Origin: Aradus depressus
Lineage: Eukaryota > Arthropoda > Insecta > Hemiptera > Aradidae
Length of the DNA stretch: 64,000 nt
Assembly (NCBI GenBank): GCA_963662175.1
Contig: OY759226.1
Coordinates: 22,794,946 to 22,858,945, forward strand
Direction of reading: 5' to 3'
In this document: positions 32,255 to 43,190 of the stretch, one piece after another
How the letters are laid out: each line of letters begins with the position of its first letter
Position numbering within the stretch: position 1 is the first letter of the stretch
The notes under the pieces: model-generated
The model's input: the letters and a program-made list of their open reading frames with translations, nothing else
The model's database searches: none
What the model was told of the DNA's origin: nothing
Position numbers and translations under genes: made by a program

Positions 32255-32399
32255 TCTAATGACCATATTTATGATATACTAGCAGTAATGAACATTGACT
32301 TTTCTCCTTATCTCTCATCCGAATCCTATTCAATTCTTCAACAGGACATTCATGATGTTATAATTTTCAATTATTCATATGGAAAAAGGCTTATAGTCC

Positions 32400-32700
32400 T
32401 TCACGGTAGACACCCCAGCTATTATCTACTTTGCAGCGGTGAACACCACAGCTAGTATGCTCCTTTCAACGGCAGAAACCACAGGCAGTTAATATTTATC
32501 ATCGCTGGACATCCTAGCCAGTGGATAAGAACGCTTGTGACCACAGGAAGTATCGGCCTTGCAACGGCGTGCACTCCAGCCAGTAAGTGCTCGGAACCGC
32601 ATGGCACCACAGCTAGAGTGTGCCTTGCAGTGGCTGACACCTCAATTCATGTGCTTAGGACCGCTGGGTCCTACAGCTAGTATATGCCTTCAGCATTAAT
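32400..32700. repeat. Degenerate tandem repeat of about 42 bp
   Basis: Words such as ACCACAGCTAGTATG(C) and TTGCAACGGCGTGCACTCCA recur in diverged form across this block. The 62-codon reading frame on the minus strand is a by-product. Confidence 0.55.
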
Positions 32701-32893
32701 GCTCCCCCGACCCTCACGTCCAAAACGTTGAGACGTCACAGCCAATTTTAATATTTTGCTTTTGAAACTACTACATGTGGAATTTCATGACAATCTGATT
32801 ATCCGTTAATGAGTTAGCACTATTTTTATGCTTAGCCCCCCTCCCGTTGACAATTGTGAGACGTCACACATCCTATTTTTCAATTTGTCTTTT

Positions 32894-32906
32894 AAGAATA
32901 CTAGAT
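32894..32906. repeat. Target-site duplication, left copy
   Basis: AAGAATACTAGAT, repeated after the poly-A tail at 38764-38776. Confidence 0.9.
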
Positions 32907-33236
32907 CACAGTCGTGTGTTTGTATTCAAAGTGTAAGGAGCTCCCGAGGATTAACTGATAAGTACATTCCTGTGACTCTTTATTACTAACATTGTTTCTT
33001 TTAATATCATTATTTTTTCCCTTACAATTTATTTTTAATTTATTAAATCTCTTCCCCCTTTTAAGGGGGGTCGGAGGGTTTTCGTTTATTTATTATTTAT
33101 TAAATCGTGTCTTGCAAGTCTTACGAAAGGATTGATTTTATTTAGTTTTATTAAAATATATCCAAGAGGAGACCTTTATTTATATATTTTTTAATTGATT
33201 ATTGTTTTTCCTCATTAAAATAGCTCGTGACGAGTT

Positions 33237-34646
33237 ATGTCTGCATCTAGTGGAGGTCCTGGACCTCCTAACTTACGAGTTTTAGATAATAATGGTGAAG
33301 GGCAAATTAACGATAGACTTAGTGTTAAAACAGATGGTATGGCGGCCATGGATGTGAATACGATTGAACTTGGTGACAGTCAGAAAACAAACAATTCAAC
33401 CACAGATAAGTTAAGTAGAAATACAGAGTTAAGAGAAAGATTAATTAAGAATAGATTTAGTCCTAACACTAAAGGTCCCTACCATGTTTATGTGGAAGGA
33501 ATAGAGGACAACATAGGTAAGTACCATGCTATGTCTTTTGGTAAATGGCTATTTAAAGAATTTCAACTCAAGCGAGACGATATTATCAATATATTCATAG
33601 CGGGTAAAAACCGTGTAAAATTGGAAATAAAAGACTACCATACTGCCAACGCTCTAGCTGGAGCCAAAAAGTTCGAGGACAACAAATACTTTGCTTATAT
33701 TCCGGAGCACCTTACAACCAGGGTAGGCGTACTTAGGAACGTTGATGTAACATTATCTGAAGAAGAAATTATTTCTGTCATTCGTTCCCCTGTCACACCA
33801 CTGAGGGTCAGGAGACTGACTCGTAAGATTAAGGAAGATGACCTCATTAAATTTGTTCCTTTGCAAACTTGTTTCGTCACCTTTGCTGGGCAAGCACTGC
33901 CAGACTATGTCTCTATTTACGGTGCTCGCTGTGCTGTCAATACCTATGTCCCGCCAGTCAGACAATGTGTCAACTGCCTTCGTTTTTCTCACTCCTCCGC
34001 CCAATGTAGAAGCCGTCAGAAGTGTTTACACTGTGGTATGGACCACTTGATCAAAGACTGTCCTTCCATTGATGGCCATCCTGTTTGTGCTAATTGCAAA
34101 GCTGCACACAAATCTAATGATAGGAACTGTCCCGTATACTTGGCCAAGGTTGATGAAAATAAAAAAAAATTCACTCAGGTTACTTATTCTGACATAACTT
34201 CCAATAAGTTTAGTTTACTGAACCCTGACACCCCCCTAGACTCTGAATCAAGGGCTAGTAAAAACACCCCCAAGGAGAACTTCCCACCCTTGCCAACTTC
34301 TAGCCAATACACCTTTAGGACAAAAAATAGATCCAACCGATTTCAACCTTTCTCACGTCCAACCTTTAACCTACCCTCTCCGCAAACCCCCACTGGTCCA
34401 ATGGCGCCGATAACTCATAACCCACATAAGACATCGACCCCCGAGAATTACGTTCAGACCTTGTCTAAGCTGCTCGAAACTCTAAAGTCAGAGCCTAATA
34501 TGTCACATGAAAAAGCCATTGATAATATAGGGTATGTATTTTACAATATTTTAAGCAAAAACGAACCTATAGTAGAAAAACTAAAAAAGAAATACACAAC
34601 TAATACATATGATACCCATGAACTGGACAGGACCAGGTCACAATAA
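33237..34646 (+). CDS. ORF1 (Gag-like, three zinc knuckles) of the I-like element
   Basis: 469-residue nucleic-acid-binding protein that would coat element RNA. The N-terminal 80 residues are polar. A middle domain from about 80 (GPYHVYVEGI to RVGVLRNVDVTLSEEEIISV) resembles the RRM-like Gag region of I and Jockey ORF1 proteins. Three cysteine-histidine knuckles follow at about 244-298: CVNCLRFSHSSAQC, CLHCGMDHLIKDC and CANCKAAHKSNDRNC. The C-terminus is proline/serine-rich. The ATG at 33237 is the first in frame after the 5' UTR. No internal stop or frameshift seen. Confidence 0.9.
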   Translation: MSASSGGPGPPNLRVLDNNGEGQINDRLSVKTDGMAAMDVNTIELGDSQKTNNSTTDKLSRNTELRERLIKNRFSPNTKGPYHVYVEGIEDNIGKYHAMSFGKWLFKEFQLKRDDIINIFIAGKNRVKLEIKDYHTANALAGAKKFEDNKYFAYIPEHLTTRVGVLRNVDVTLSEEEIISVIRSPVTPLRVRRLTRKIKEDDLIKFVPLQTCFVTFAGQALPDYVSIYGARCAVNTYVPPVRQCVNCLRFSHSSAQCRSRQKCLHCGMDHLIKDCPSIDGHPVCANCKAAHKSNDRNCPVYLAKVDENKKKFTQVTYSDITSNKFSLLNPDTPLDSESRASKNTPKENFPPLPTSSQYTFRTKNRSNRFQPFSRPTFNLPSPQTPTGPMAPITHNPHKTSTPENYVQTLSKLLETLKSEPNMSHEKAIDNIGYVFYNILSKNEPIVEKLKKKYTTNTYDTHELDRTRSQ

Positions 34647-37600
34647 CAGAACTCCTCAACCTCTACATAAGTTACGCTTCATTCAGTGGAACATGAGATC
34701 ATTTAATGCAAACAAAAATAACTTAGAAGTAGCATTAGCTAGTCACAATATTGATATTGCTTTACTTTCCGAGACGTGGATGCTACCTGACCATAACTAC
34801 AGTATTCGTGGATATAGCATGATTCGTGATGACAGGCCGGACGGCTATGGAGGTAGCTGCATCCTGGTTCGGCATGGCCTGTCCTATTCACCTGTTCAGA
34901 TAACTCATAACCCCCACAACAATCTCCAAATCTGTGCTGTCTCTCTCAAAATCATGGACAAAGTGGTTCCTGTTATATCGGCCTACTTACAACCTAATAG
35001 TAAAATCAGTGCAGCCCAATGGATCAATGTACTCAGGCAATTCGCCCCTCCTTTTATTTTAGGGGGAGACTTGAACATCCATTTAACTTTCCTAGGGAGT
35101 TCCTATGAGGACGCTGCGAGTCGAGCCTTTCAAGACTGTGTAGAGCAATGCAATTTATGCTTTCTCAACGACGGCAGCCCTACCAAAGTCCAAAGACCAG
35201 GATTACGACCTTCAGCACCAGACGTCACGCTGACATCCCCGGAATTAGCCGCAGACTGCTCTTGGATGGTCTTAGACAAATATCTAGGCTCGGACCACCT
35301 TAGCATACTATTTGAATACTGTTTTAGAAATTGTACCCTCGTAGACTCTCCCAGAGCCTCCCCTCTAAGATGGAAAATTGATAAGGCTGACTGGTCCCTC
35401 TATGGAACTATTATTGGCAACATCATTGACATCAATAAACCTCAGAGTTATGAGGAGTTTTTGTCAGTTATTAATTACGCTGCAGGTCGAGCCATTCCAG
35501 CCTATTCCAATCATCCTTCCAGAAGGCGCAAGTGCAAGATGTGGTGGGACGACTCTTGCAGGGAAGCCTGGGCCATGAAGCAGCGCACGTATCACCTTTA
35601 TAAACAGCATTCAACTTATGTAAATTTAATTGCACTGAATAAGGCGGAAGCAACCTGTCGACGTTTATTTAAGAAACACAAGCGACAGAGCTGGATCTCA
35701 TTCTGCGAGTCTCTTAACAACACTGTTCCAATAAAAACCGTCTGGGAAAAAGTCAAAAGGCTGAAATCAGGTGAAGCTATGATTCTACAGAATGATTCTG
35801 GTTCGAGTTGGGCGGAAGAGTTCTTGCATTCAATAACACCACAAACCGCTTCTGAATATTTGGATATTCCTAATAGGGATGGAGCGAGAGCAGAATTCGA
35901 TTCCTTGTTTACATTCTCAGAACTCCAGCAAGCTATGAAGTCTAACAGCAATACCTCGCCAGGCATTGATAATATTCACTACGCTATGTTAAAACACCTC
36001 CCAATCAACGCCCAAACGACGATGCTTAAATTATTCAATGACATCTGGGTTGGGATTGCTAACATCCCCAAAGACTGGCAGACACAGATTATACACCCCG
36101 TGTGCAAACCCAACAAAAACCCATCAGAGGCATCGTCCTACAGGCCCATAGCGCTTTCATCCTGCATCGCTAAGACTTACGAAAGGATCGTCAAAGAAAG
36201 ACTCGAAAGATGGTTGTATATCAATAGAGTTATCCCCGAATATCAACATGGCTTTCGGAAAGGACACAGCACCATGGACTGCCTCACAACCCTGATCGCT
36301 GACATCAAGCAGAGCATCTCTTCAGACAACTATTTACTTGCAGTTTTTCTTGACCTGGAGAATGCTTTCAATTGCGTAAACATTAAGATACTCATGCAAG
36401 TTATGATAGACTGTGGACTCCCAACAAGAATAATCAGCAGCTGCATACGCCTACTTTCTCACAGAAGGATATACCTCCGAGTACAAGACGCACTCCATGG
36501 ACCAAGATTAGCACAGACTGGCCTGCCTCAAGGAGCGGTTTTAAGTCCAGTCCTCTTTAACATCTACACTACGTCACTCAAGAGGTTGTTAACTGATAAG
36601 ATTTCTTTAGTCCAGTTTGCTGACGATGTAACAATTTACACCAGCCGGAAAACTCTTGATGAAGCAAAGAGAGCCATGTCAGTGGCCATGAACAGCCTGC
36701 ACATCTGGAATACTAACCTTGGGTTCGCCGTCTCGGAAAGTAAAAGTTCTGCGATGATTTTTAGTAAAAAAAGAAGAATTCCTATTAACGAATCAATTAA
36801 TCTGGGTCCTTATAAAATTAAGTACGTTCTCGAACAGAAACTTCTAGGCTTGCACATTGATCATAAACTCCTTTGGAGAAGTCACATTAGTTCTGTGGTT
36901 AACACATGTGAGCAAGGCCTGAATATAATGCGCTGTGTGACTCGAGTTAGTTACGGTTCCCATCCTGCTATAACTCTGACCTTATACAAGGCACTAATAT
37001 TGTCAAGAATGGACTATGGTTGTATGCTTTTCGCGGATGCTGCTAAAACACACCTAAAAAAATTGGATAGCATCCAATACAAAGCCTTGAGGATATGTCT
37101 TGGAGCTATGCAGTCTACACCAATCAACGCTCTGCAAGCGGAAGCTAAACAAATGCCACTCCACATCCGTCGAAAACTATTAGCAGGAAGATACGTGGCC
37201 AGCAGGATCCTTAAAAATGAGCATCCTGTAAGACAAACCCTCAAGGAGTTAAGTGCATGTTTCCATACACAACAATATTGGAATAATAAAACCGTCCTGC
37301 TCATGGTAAAGACATTTGATATTCAAGCCTACATCACCCTGGGAGTCAAAGAGCAGTCTGTGAACGATATGACCGGACATCCTCCATTAAACTCGCACAA
37401 CATAATTACCTCCATAGAAGACCTTGAGCGGCTCTCGGAAGCACCAGAGTTTCTGCGACAGAGTTGCATCCGTGGGATGACCAACGAAGCTTTCACTATC
37501 TATACGGACGGGTCAAAAACTGTGAACGGAGTCGGAGCAGCATTCTATGTTCCAAGTTTAGATTACTTCGAGCAAATCAAGCTCCCTCATGTATGCTCCA

Positions 37601-38355
37601 TTTACACAGCGGAAGGTGTAGCCATCTCTGAAGCTTTAAAATATTCATCACAACAACCTCATCCGAAAATAGTTTTATTTTCCGACAGTAAAAGCGTCCT
37701 GCTTGCACTCAAGAACTCCAGGGAATGTAGCAATTCAATCATACAGGAAATCGTAATCCGCTTAACAGAGCTCCGACACCTTAAGGAATCTGTACACCTC
37801 ATTTGGGTAAAAAGCCACCAAACTAACATATACAATAATAAAGTGGACGAGCTAGCCAAGAAGGCGGTGACCTCCGGAGTAACTTACAATGTGGTAACGA
37901 CAGACGACATAAAGGCGCACTTCAAGTTGGTGACTCACAGAATTTGGAAGAATGCATACCAAACAGCGGGGCAGGTCAAGGGACGCCACTACACCGCTAT
38001 CCAGCCGACCATCCCAATCAAACCTTGGTTTTCGAGTGTTGACAGACCCAGAAAGTTCTTCTCTACCATCATCCGCCTCCGCTTCAACCATGCCCAAACC
38101 TCGGCTCATCTCCACAAGATAAACATTCTTCCCTCACCTTACTGTTCCTGTCCCGACAGTCCTATCGCAGACTCCAACCATCTCATCCTCTCCTGTCCAT
38201 TCACATCCGATGGACGCAACCTCCTACTCACTGAGTTAGTTAGTCTAGGTATACCTCTCCCAACCAACATTCAACAAATAGTATCGCATATTGATAGAAT
38301 AAACGTCCTGGACACTCTATATAAATATATCTCTGAGCACGAAATCCTCATTTAG
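34609..38355 (+). CDS. ORF2 (endonuclease, reverse transcriptase, RNase H) of the I-like element
   Basis: 1248 residues. The APE-type endonuclease at about 20-230 shows QWN (26), SETW (54), GGDLNIH (152) and GSDH (227). The reverse transcriptase at about 490-760 shows SYRPIALSS, HGFRKGHST, FLDLENAFNCV (579), LPQGAVLSP and the catalytic FADD (about 669). RNase H at about 960-1085 has IYTDGSK, the E of TAEG, SDSKS and the D of KVDELAKK. A C-terminal zinc-type motif C-x-C-x11-H-x4-C lies at about 1179-1198. Start overlaps ORF1 by 38 nt, so translation probably depends on reinitiation or coupling; the fourth codon is also ATG-proximal (MIPM), so the exact start is uncertain. All catalytic residues I looked for are present. 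Confidence 0.93.
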   Translation: MIPMNWTGPGHNNRTPQPLHKLRFIQWNMRSFNANKNNLEVALASHNIDIALLSETWMLPDHNYSIRGYSMIRDDRPDGYGGSCILVRHGLSYSPVQITHNPHNNLQICAVSLKIMDKVVPVISAYLQPNSKISAAQWINVLRQFAPPFILGGDLNIHLTFLGSSYEDAASRAFQDCVEQCNLCFLNDGSPTKVQRPGLRPSAPDVTLTSPELAADCSWMVLDKYLGSDHLSILFEYCFRNCTLVDSPRASPLRWKIDKADWSLYGTIIGNIIDINKPQSYEEFLSVINYAAGRAIPAYSNHPSRRRKCKMWWDDSCREAWAMKQRTYHLYKQHSTYVNLIALNKAEATCRRLFKKHKRQSWISFCESLNNTVPIKTVWEKVKRLKSGEAMILQNDSGSSWAEEFLHSITPQTASEYLDIPNRDGARAEFDSLFTFSELQQAMKSNSNTSPGIDNIHYAMLKHLPINAQTTMLKLFNDIWVGIANIPKDWQTQIIHPVCKPNKNPSEASSYRPIALSSCIAKTYERIVKERLERWLYINRVIPEYQHGFRKGHSTMDCLTTLIADIKQSISSDNYLLAVFLDLENAFNCVNIKILMQVMIDCGLPTRIISSCIRLLSHRRIYLRVQDALHGPRLAQTGLPQGAVLSPVLFNIYTTSLKRLLTDKISLVQFADDVTIYTSRKTLDEAKRAMSVAMNSLHIWNTNLGFAVSESKSSAMIFSKKRRIPINESINLGPYKIKYVLEQKLLGLHIDHKLLWRSHISSVVNTCEQGLNIMRCVTRVSYGSHPAITLTLYKALILSRMDYGCMLFADAAKTHLKKLDSIQYKALRICLGAMQSTPINALQAEAKQMPLHIRRKLLAGRYVASRILKNEHPVRQTLKELSACFHTQQYWNNKTVLLMVKTFDIQAYITLGVKEQSVNDMTGHPPLNSHNIITSIEDLERLSEAPEFLRQSCIRGMTNEAFTIYTDGSKTVNGVGAAFYVPSLDYFEQIKLPHVCSIYTAEGVAISEALKYSSQQPHPKIVLFSDSKSVLLALKNSRECSNSIIQEIVIRLTELRHLKESVHLIWVKSHQTNIYNNKVDELAKKAVTSGVTYNVVTTDDIKAHFKLVTHRIWKNAYQTAGQVKGRHYTAIQPTIPIKPWFSSVDRPRKFFSTIIRLRFNHAQTSAHLHKINILPSPYCSCPDSPIADSNHLILSCPFTSDGRNLLLTELVSLGIPLPTNIQQIVSHIDRINVLDTLYKYISEHEILI

Positions 38356-38719
38356 AGTCTTTTTGCATCATCTATGAGGGATAGGGGTGCGGGTGTGGGG
38401 CGGGCGGGACTTTTGATGGTCCGGGGTGGGCCGGGTTGGTGCCCCCTGCGGGTGGAACACGCCTGGCTCCCTGGGCGCGTTAGCCCCGGAGCTCGCGGGG
38501 ATGTGGACTCTTCCACGTAGGATCTCGATGTCAAATGGTTTCTATCCACATCCCCCGTTGCGACCTTCGTAAGTGTAAGATGTTAATAGGTGAGCCTGGG
38601 GGTTTCGCCTGCTGGGGGTTGCGGTTCGGTCCCCCCGGGGGTCGGGGGTCCCGGCGGTCCTTCCCCGCATCTCGTCCCCAGATACAAAAGGGACCTGGCT
38701 AATGTGCTTCGCACAAGGC

Positions 38720-38767
<48 letters not shown>

Positions 38768-38776
38768 ATACTAGAT
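38356..38776 (+). other. 3' UTR, A tail and right target-site duplication of the I-like element
   Basis: GC-rich UTR with C/G runs (GGTTCGGTCCCCCCGGGG), an A tract from 38721 and then AAGAATACTAGAT (38764-38776). Confidence 0.85.
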
Positions 38777-39519
38777 GTGAAATTCCATGACAATCCGACC
38801 ATTAGTTAATGAGCTAGCACTACATTTATACTTAGGCCCCAGGTGGGTGCGTGGGGGGTAAGGGTGGGATGAAACTATGTTCTAAACCTTCTCGGTGACT
38901 ACGAACATAAATGCTGAACACAAGAACAAAATCAGATCGAAGTTTAGGAGTCTATTAAATACAAACATTAATTTTTATAATTTTTCAAAAAAACTACCGA
39001 GTGACGATTTTAACATTACTTAGATATATTCCTTACAGACATTTAGTTTACAATCTTTGGGGCGCTATAACCTTTGTCCTATTGATCATATCTCAACTCT
39101 GATGACTAATTAGCGATTGGAAATTTTATAAAAATCATTTTTGGTAAGAATCAATTATTTTATAGGACTAACTGTTTTCGGGAAAATAAAGGAAAAGTCT
39201 AAATATATTTGTGTTTCAAACCTACATTTCCAATACAGTTTTCAGTATGTATCACCGGAAGACATCCCTACAACTATTACTCGAAAAGATTTTTGATGTC
39301 GGCTGATTTTGGCCAAAATCTAATCAGATCTAAGTTAGATGTGACTTCTTCATTCCAAATTTCAAGTTCATAGCTACAATCGTTTTTGCTGTAGAGAGCT
39401 CACAACTTTTCAATCACTTACTTGAAACGTAAATTATTCCGTTGAAAATTCGATCTCGGATTTTCGCACGATTACAACACTTCCTTATACTAAATCTTGT
39501 AGGTGGAAAACTGAAGGGA
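38777..39519. other. Intergenic sequence, nothing recognised
   Basis: The first 60 bp resemble 32760-32840; the rest is AT-rich without coding or clear repeats. Confidence 0.5.
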
Positions 39520-39930
39520 TGATAGGCAACTGAAGGGATGATAGGCAACTGCTTGCCATCCCGGGTCAGTCATCATTCTGGTCCTTGAGGCGGGCGGTTC
39601 TCACAGCTTGAGCTAAAATGGTACTACGGGGGTGGTTGCTTCCAAGCAGCACCACCATCTGAGATTGGATTCGTAGTGGCTGTGGTTACTGGCACCAGCA
39701 CCGGAAGCCAGTCCCTGTCAGATTCTGGATGCTGGGAGCAGAACGAAGTAGTGGGTGTTCCAATTCTTCCCCTATTCCAATTAACTCCCCCCTAGACCAA
39801 TTTCCACCCCAGGAGGATGTCCTAAATATTTTTAGAAGGTTGGATTCTATCCTCGGCGGGGTATGGGCGAGAGCCTCAGTATCGCTGATGATTGATTTCT
39901 ACCAACTAAAAAAAAAAATAATAAAATAAA
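39520..39930 (+). mobile_element. Probable retroposed fragment with A-rich tail
   Basis: A GC-richer block begins with a 23-bp tandem word (CTGAAGGGATGATAGGCAA twice at 39510-39550) and ends in an A-rich tail at 39909-39935. Content and tail suggest an untranslated region of a non-LTR element or retroposed transcript; the source was not identified. The 66-codon reading frame is not supported as a gene. Confidence 0.4.
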
Positions 39931-39944
39931 AAATAACTTTCAGA

Positions 39945-40130
39945 TGAGTCTCTCTTCTCCTTCTCAAAATTATTTCATACTGGCATTATTGAGTATAAGA
40001 ATGTCTAATCTCAGGATTTCGTTGTACAAAGAGACAAAATGAAATGATTTTGAAAAGGGAGGGAGACACAGTGGTCTGTAAGCGTCGTTGGTACAAGAAA
40101 GTCTTGTAATGGCCACGTCACATATATTTT
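39945..40130. mobile_element. Palindromic MITE, third copy
   Basis: AAAATTATTTCATACTGGCA and its partner TGAAATGATTTTGAAAAGGG with GTAAGCGTCGTTGGTACAAG at the right end, matching 32055-32254. The left tip is degraded. Confidence 0.65.
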
Positions 40131-40220
40131 GTTTTCCTTTAACATTATAATTCTATTATGATGTAGGTTTTGTTTATTTACATTCAGTTTTTATTATATT
40201 TCAGCTTATTTAAATGTACT

Positions 40221-40227
<7 letters not shown>

Positions 40228-40280
<53 letters not shown>
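40228..40280. repeat. TA microsatellite
   Basis: About 26 TA units directly before the 1.1-kb repeat. Confidence 0.95.
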
Positions 40281-40283
<3 letters not shown>

Positions 40284-41255
40284 AATAATTGTAGTGTTGC
40301 GCGTCGTGTTTTTAATAATAAAAAATGATATCTATATTTACTTTAAATCTAAACTGCGGAGATTTTCTCAAAAATGCTTTGTCTTTACTAATTTAAAATG
40401 TCCAAAGGATGCCAGATCGCCTGTGTAATAGAACGATCATTTAAATTTACTGATTTTAATATACAAATTGGATTTCTATAACCAAAGGCGAAAGATTCGT
40501 TCAGCGAAAAAGAGTTTTGAAAAACTAAATTCTTAAATCAATATTGACTTTGGATGGAGCATAGGAACAAACTACGGAAATTTAGTAACTCATATTTAAA
40601 ATGAATATAATTACAATAAAAGAAATTAATAACTAAAATAAAAATAAAAATTATAATATAAAATATAAACCTTATTGGATATACGTTGTATGGAGACAGG
40701 GGTTGGAGAGATAGACTGGATGATGAGTAGATCCGCTTGGGAGTAGACAGGATGACTGTCTAGATCTGCGAGGGTCTTCGAGTGTGGGAGGATGACTGCT
40801 AAGATCCGGACTTGGGCTGGTCGTCTGGACTCTAACTCTTGACCGGAGACTCCTCTGAACTCTTCCCCATCGAGCTCTGGACCTGAACTGAAGACTTCAA
40901 CTGGTGGATCTCGACTCCTGAACTCTTCAGCTCTGCACTTCCCCCACTACTTTGCTATACTCCCTGGCGGAGATCCGGGAGCAGACTTCAAAAGGGGAAG
41001 TTTATCCATTGAAGAGCGGATAGGTTGACACTCGAGGCAAATTTATGTGAGCCCAGGTGTGCACCCTGGAGGTTTATATGACCCTAACAGAGGGCTTGGG
41101 CTCTAATCTGGTACCCTTCTGTCATGCTGGTAATTTTACTCTCCGTCAGGTAAATTGATGGAGGTGAAAAGGGGTCCTTTCTTTTATAGCTGTTACCTGC
41201 CTCCAAAATTTAGGATTTATTTCTCCATTATTGTCTATATGTATTATTGACTTTA
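40280..41255. repeat. Dispersed repeat of about 1.0 kb (copy 2)
   Basis: Same-orientation partner of 18131-19260. This copy lacks the roughly 50-bp stretch at 18150-18200 and shows many small differences, so the duplication is old. Confidence 0.65.
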
Positions 41256-41300
41256 CTTTTTAAAAATACATTTATATGTAGATGCAGTCGCAAATCCATT

Positions 41301-42921
41301 ACACTACAATATATCGGTGGGACAAGATCTGGGAGAGCCTCTTACGGGACTTCAAGATCCCCAGGTATCTGATGAAGATCATCAGGAACTACCTAAGCGA
41401 GAGGATGCTGTTCGCGGACACCACTGACGGAACCAGGGAATTCAAGGTCACTACAGGAGTTCCACAAGGGTCAGTCCTTGGCCCCACACTGTGGAACATC
41501 CTGTACAATGGCTTGCTGAGCCTGCCAATGCCAGAAGACCTTACCTTGGTGGCGTATGCTGACGATGTAGGGATCGTCATAGTGGCTGATGATCTGGAAA
41601 ACCTGGAACGCAAATTCCAGGCTGCCATGGAGCGGATACACCATTGGATGAGCTCTGTGGGCCTTTCCCTGGCCATCCACAAGACGGATGCAGTACTCTT
41701 CACCGGGAGGAAGGCCAGAACCAACATGTCACTGACCTTCCAGGGTTATACTATCGAGACCCAACCGGCAATCAGGTACCTGGGAGTAATGCTGGATCAG
41801 AGGCTCACTTTTAGGGAGCACCTCAAATACGTGGGAGCGAAGGCCGCCAGGACATCGGCGGCGATTTCGAGAATTCTGCCCAACGTCGGTGGCCCTAGGC
41901 AGAGCAGGAGAAGACTGCTGGCAGGAGTCAGCACTTCCATCCTTCTGCACGGGGCCCCAACATGGGCAGATGCAACGAGGATTCCCTCATACCTGAGGCT
42001 GATCGCCCCCGCTCACAGGCGAAGCGCACTGAGAGTCGCATGCGCCTACCGAACAGTTTCTGGCGACGCTGCCTATGTAATTGCTGGGCTGCCCCCCATT
42101 GACCTCTTGGCACGGGAACGTACGCGACACTTCAAAAGGAAACAAGACCCGGTTCAGGTGGAAGAGGTGGTGCAGCGCTTCGACCACAGGGGAAACCGGG
42201 TCTTCTATCAGGACGCGGGGGCCAGCCCTGGTCCAGCAGAGCCAGAGAGGGCCAGGACAATTAGGGAGTGGCAGGAAGAATGAGACAAGTCCACAAAGGG
42301 ACGGTGGACCCATCGGCTCATCCCTCGAGTCGAGCCTTGGCTCACCAGAAAGCATGGGGAGGTGAATTACCACCTCACCCAGGTACTCACGGGACACGGT
42401 GGGTTCCGGGGGTACCTCCACAAAATCGGGGCAGCAATAACACCAGACTGCCCCGCGTGCCTTAGTGAGACGGAGTCGGCGGAGCATGTCCTCCTCAAAT
42501 GCCCCAGATTTGAGGAGGGAAGGAAAAATCTGGAGTGCAGCATGGGCGCCCCACTGACTGCTACCAGTTACGTGGACGCTATGCTGCGCTCCCAGGAGTC
42601 GTGGGATGAAGGCTGCGATTTTGCAGCGCTCATCATGGGCGGGTTGGCCCTTCAGGAGAGGGCTGACAAGGAACAGTAGCGGTAATAAAACAGAAGAAGG
42701 GGCGTTACCAGCCACCCTTCCTCCCTTCCGCGAAGTAATGACAGACCGTCAGTTCCGCGGAAGGGAATCAGGATCGGCAAGGAGGGGGTTTTAGTGGGTA
42801 TGGTGATGGTGAACCGTCTCGAGTCCCACACTATCCAGGGCTACCTTCCCTGGATGTGCGTCACAGCATTTCCCCCTCCAATGCAAAAAAAAAAAAAAAA
42901 AAAAAAAAACACTACAATATA
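41301..42921 (+). mobile_element. 5'-truncated R1/Jockey-like retrotransposon
   Basis: The insert 41314-42908 is flanked by the 13-bp duplication ACACTACAATATA (41301-41313 and 42909-42921) and ends in an A tail (42885-42908). Truncation is inside the reverse transcriptase, the usual outcome of incomplete target-primed synthesis. Confidence 0.88.
41314..42679 (+). pseudogene. Reverse transcriptase C-terminal half of ORF2, with one nonsense codon
   Basis: Starts in the RT fingers/palm and shows GVPQGSVLGP (near 41455), catalytic YADDVG (near 41557), RYLGVMLD, then the C-terminal domain with C-x2-C-x9-H-x4-C (CPACLSETESAEHVLLKCP) and the stop at 42677-42679. An in-frame TGA at 42281-42283 interrupts the otherwise open frame. 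There is no RNase H, which separates it from the I-like element and fits R1/Jockey types. Confidence 0.85.
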
Positions 42922-43190
42922 GATCGTGGGTTCGAAACCCGGCTAAGGCCCTTAGGTTTTTTTTTATATAGGAGGTGAAAAAACCTTGAGTACAACGTGC
43001 TTAGATGGGACGTTAAGCGATGGTCTCGAGTCATTATTGACTCCTACCTAGGTGAATAAACGTGGGTTGCCAAAATTTAGAGTCGGGCTCATGTCCTCCA
43101 AAACGACGAAAGAGCGCTCTGTTAGTAGGCGATATGACCTTGTAGTTAACGCCCGGGCATGAGTCATAATAACTAACTAACCATTAACAA
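42922..43190 (+). repeat. SINE, plus strand, A box region missing
   Basis: B box GGGTTCGAAACCC at 42928, then body and tail to GCCCGGGCATGAGTCATAAT. It starts at the right target duplication of the preceding retrotransposon, which therefore landed in this SINE or its edge. Confidence 0.8.

Larger units (their letters stand above)
32907..38763 (+). mobile_element. Full-length I-like non-LTR retrotransposon
   Basis: 5857 bp bounded by a perfect 13-bp target-site duplication. It begins CACAGTCGTGTG and has a 330-bp 5' UTR. ORF1 and ORF2 are both open and overlap by 38 nt in different frames. A GC-rich 3' UTR (38356-38720) is followed by an A tail of about 43 nt. ORF2 carries endonuclease, reverse transcriptase and RNase H, the combination of the I clade and its relatives. 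An intact RNase H, a long A tail and matching duplications indicate a recent, possibly still mobile, insertion. The surrounding DNA is itself repetitive: a block resembling 32757-32840 lies just after the right duplication (38777-38840). Confidence 0.9.

Noticed and set aside
36000..37000. Intact RT domain as a host telomerase or other domesticated RT
   Set aside because: Endonuclease, RT and RNase H in one ORF, an overlapping Gag-like ORF, A tail and target duplication show an ordinary I-like retrotransposon.
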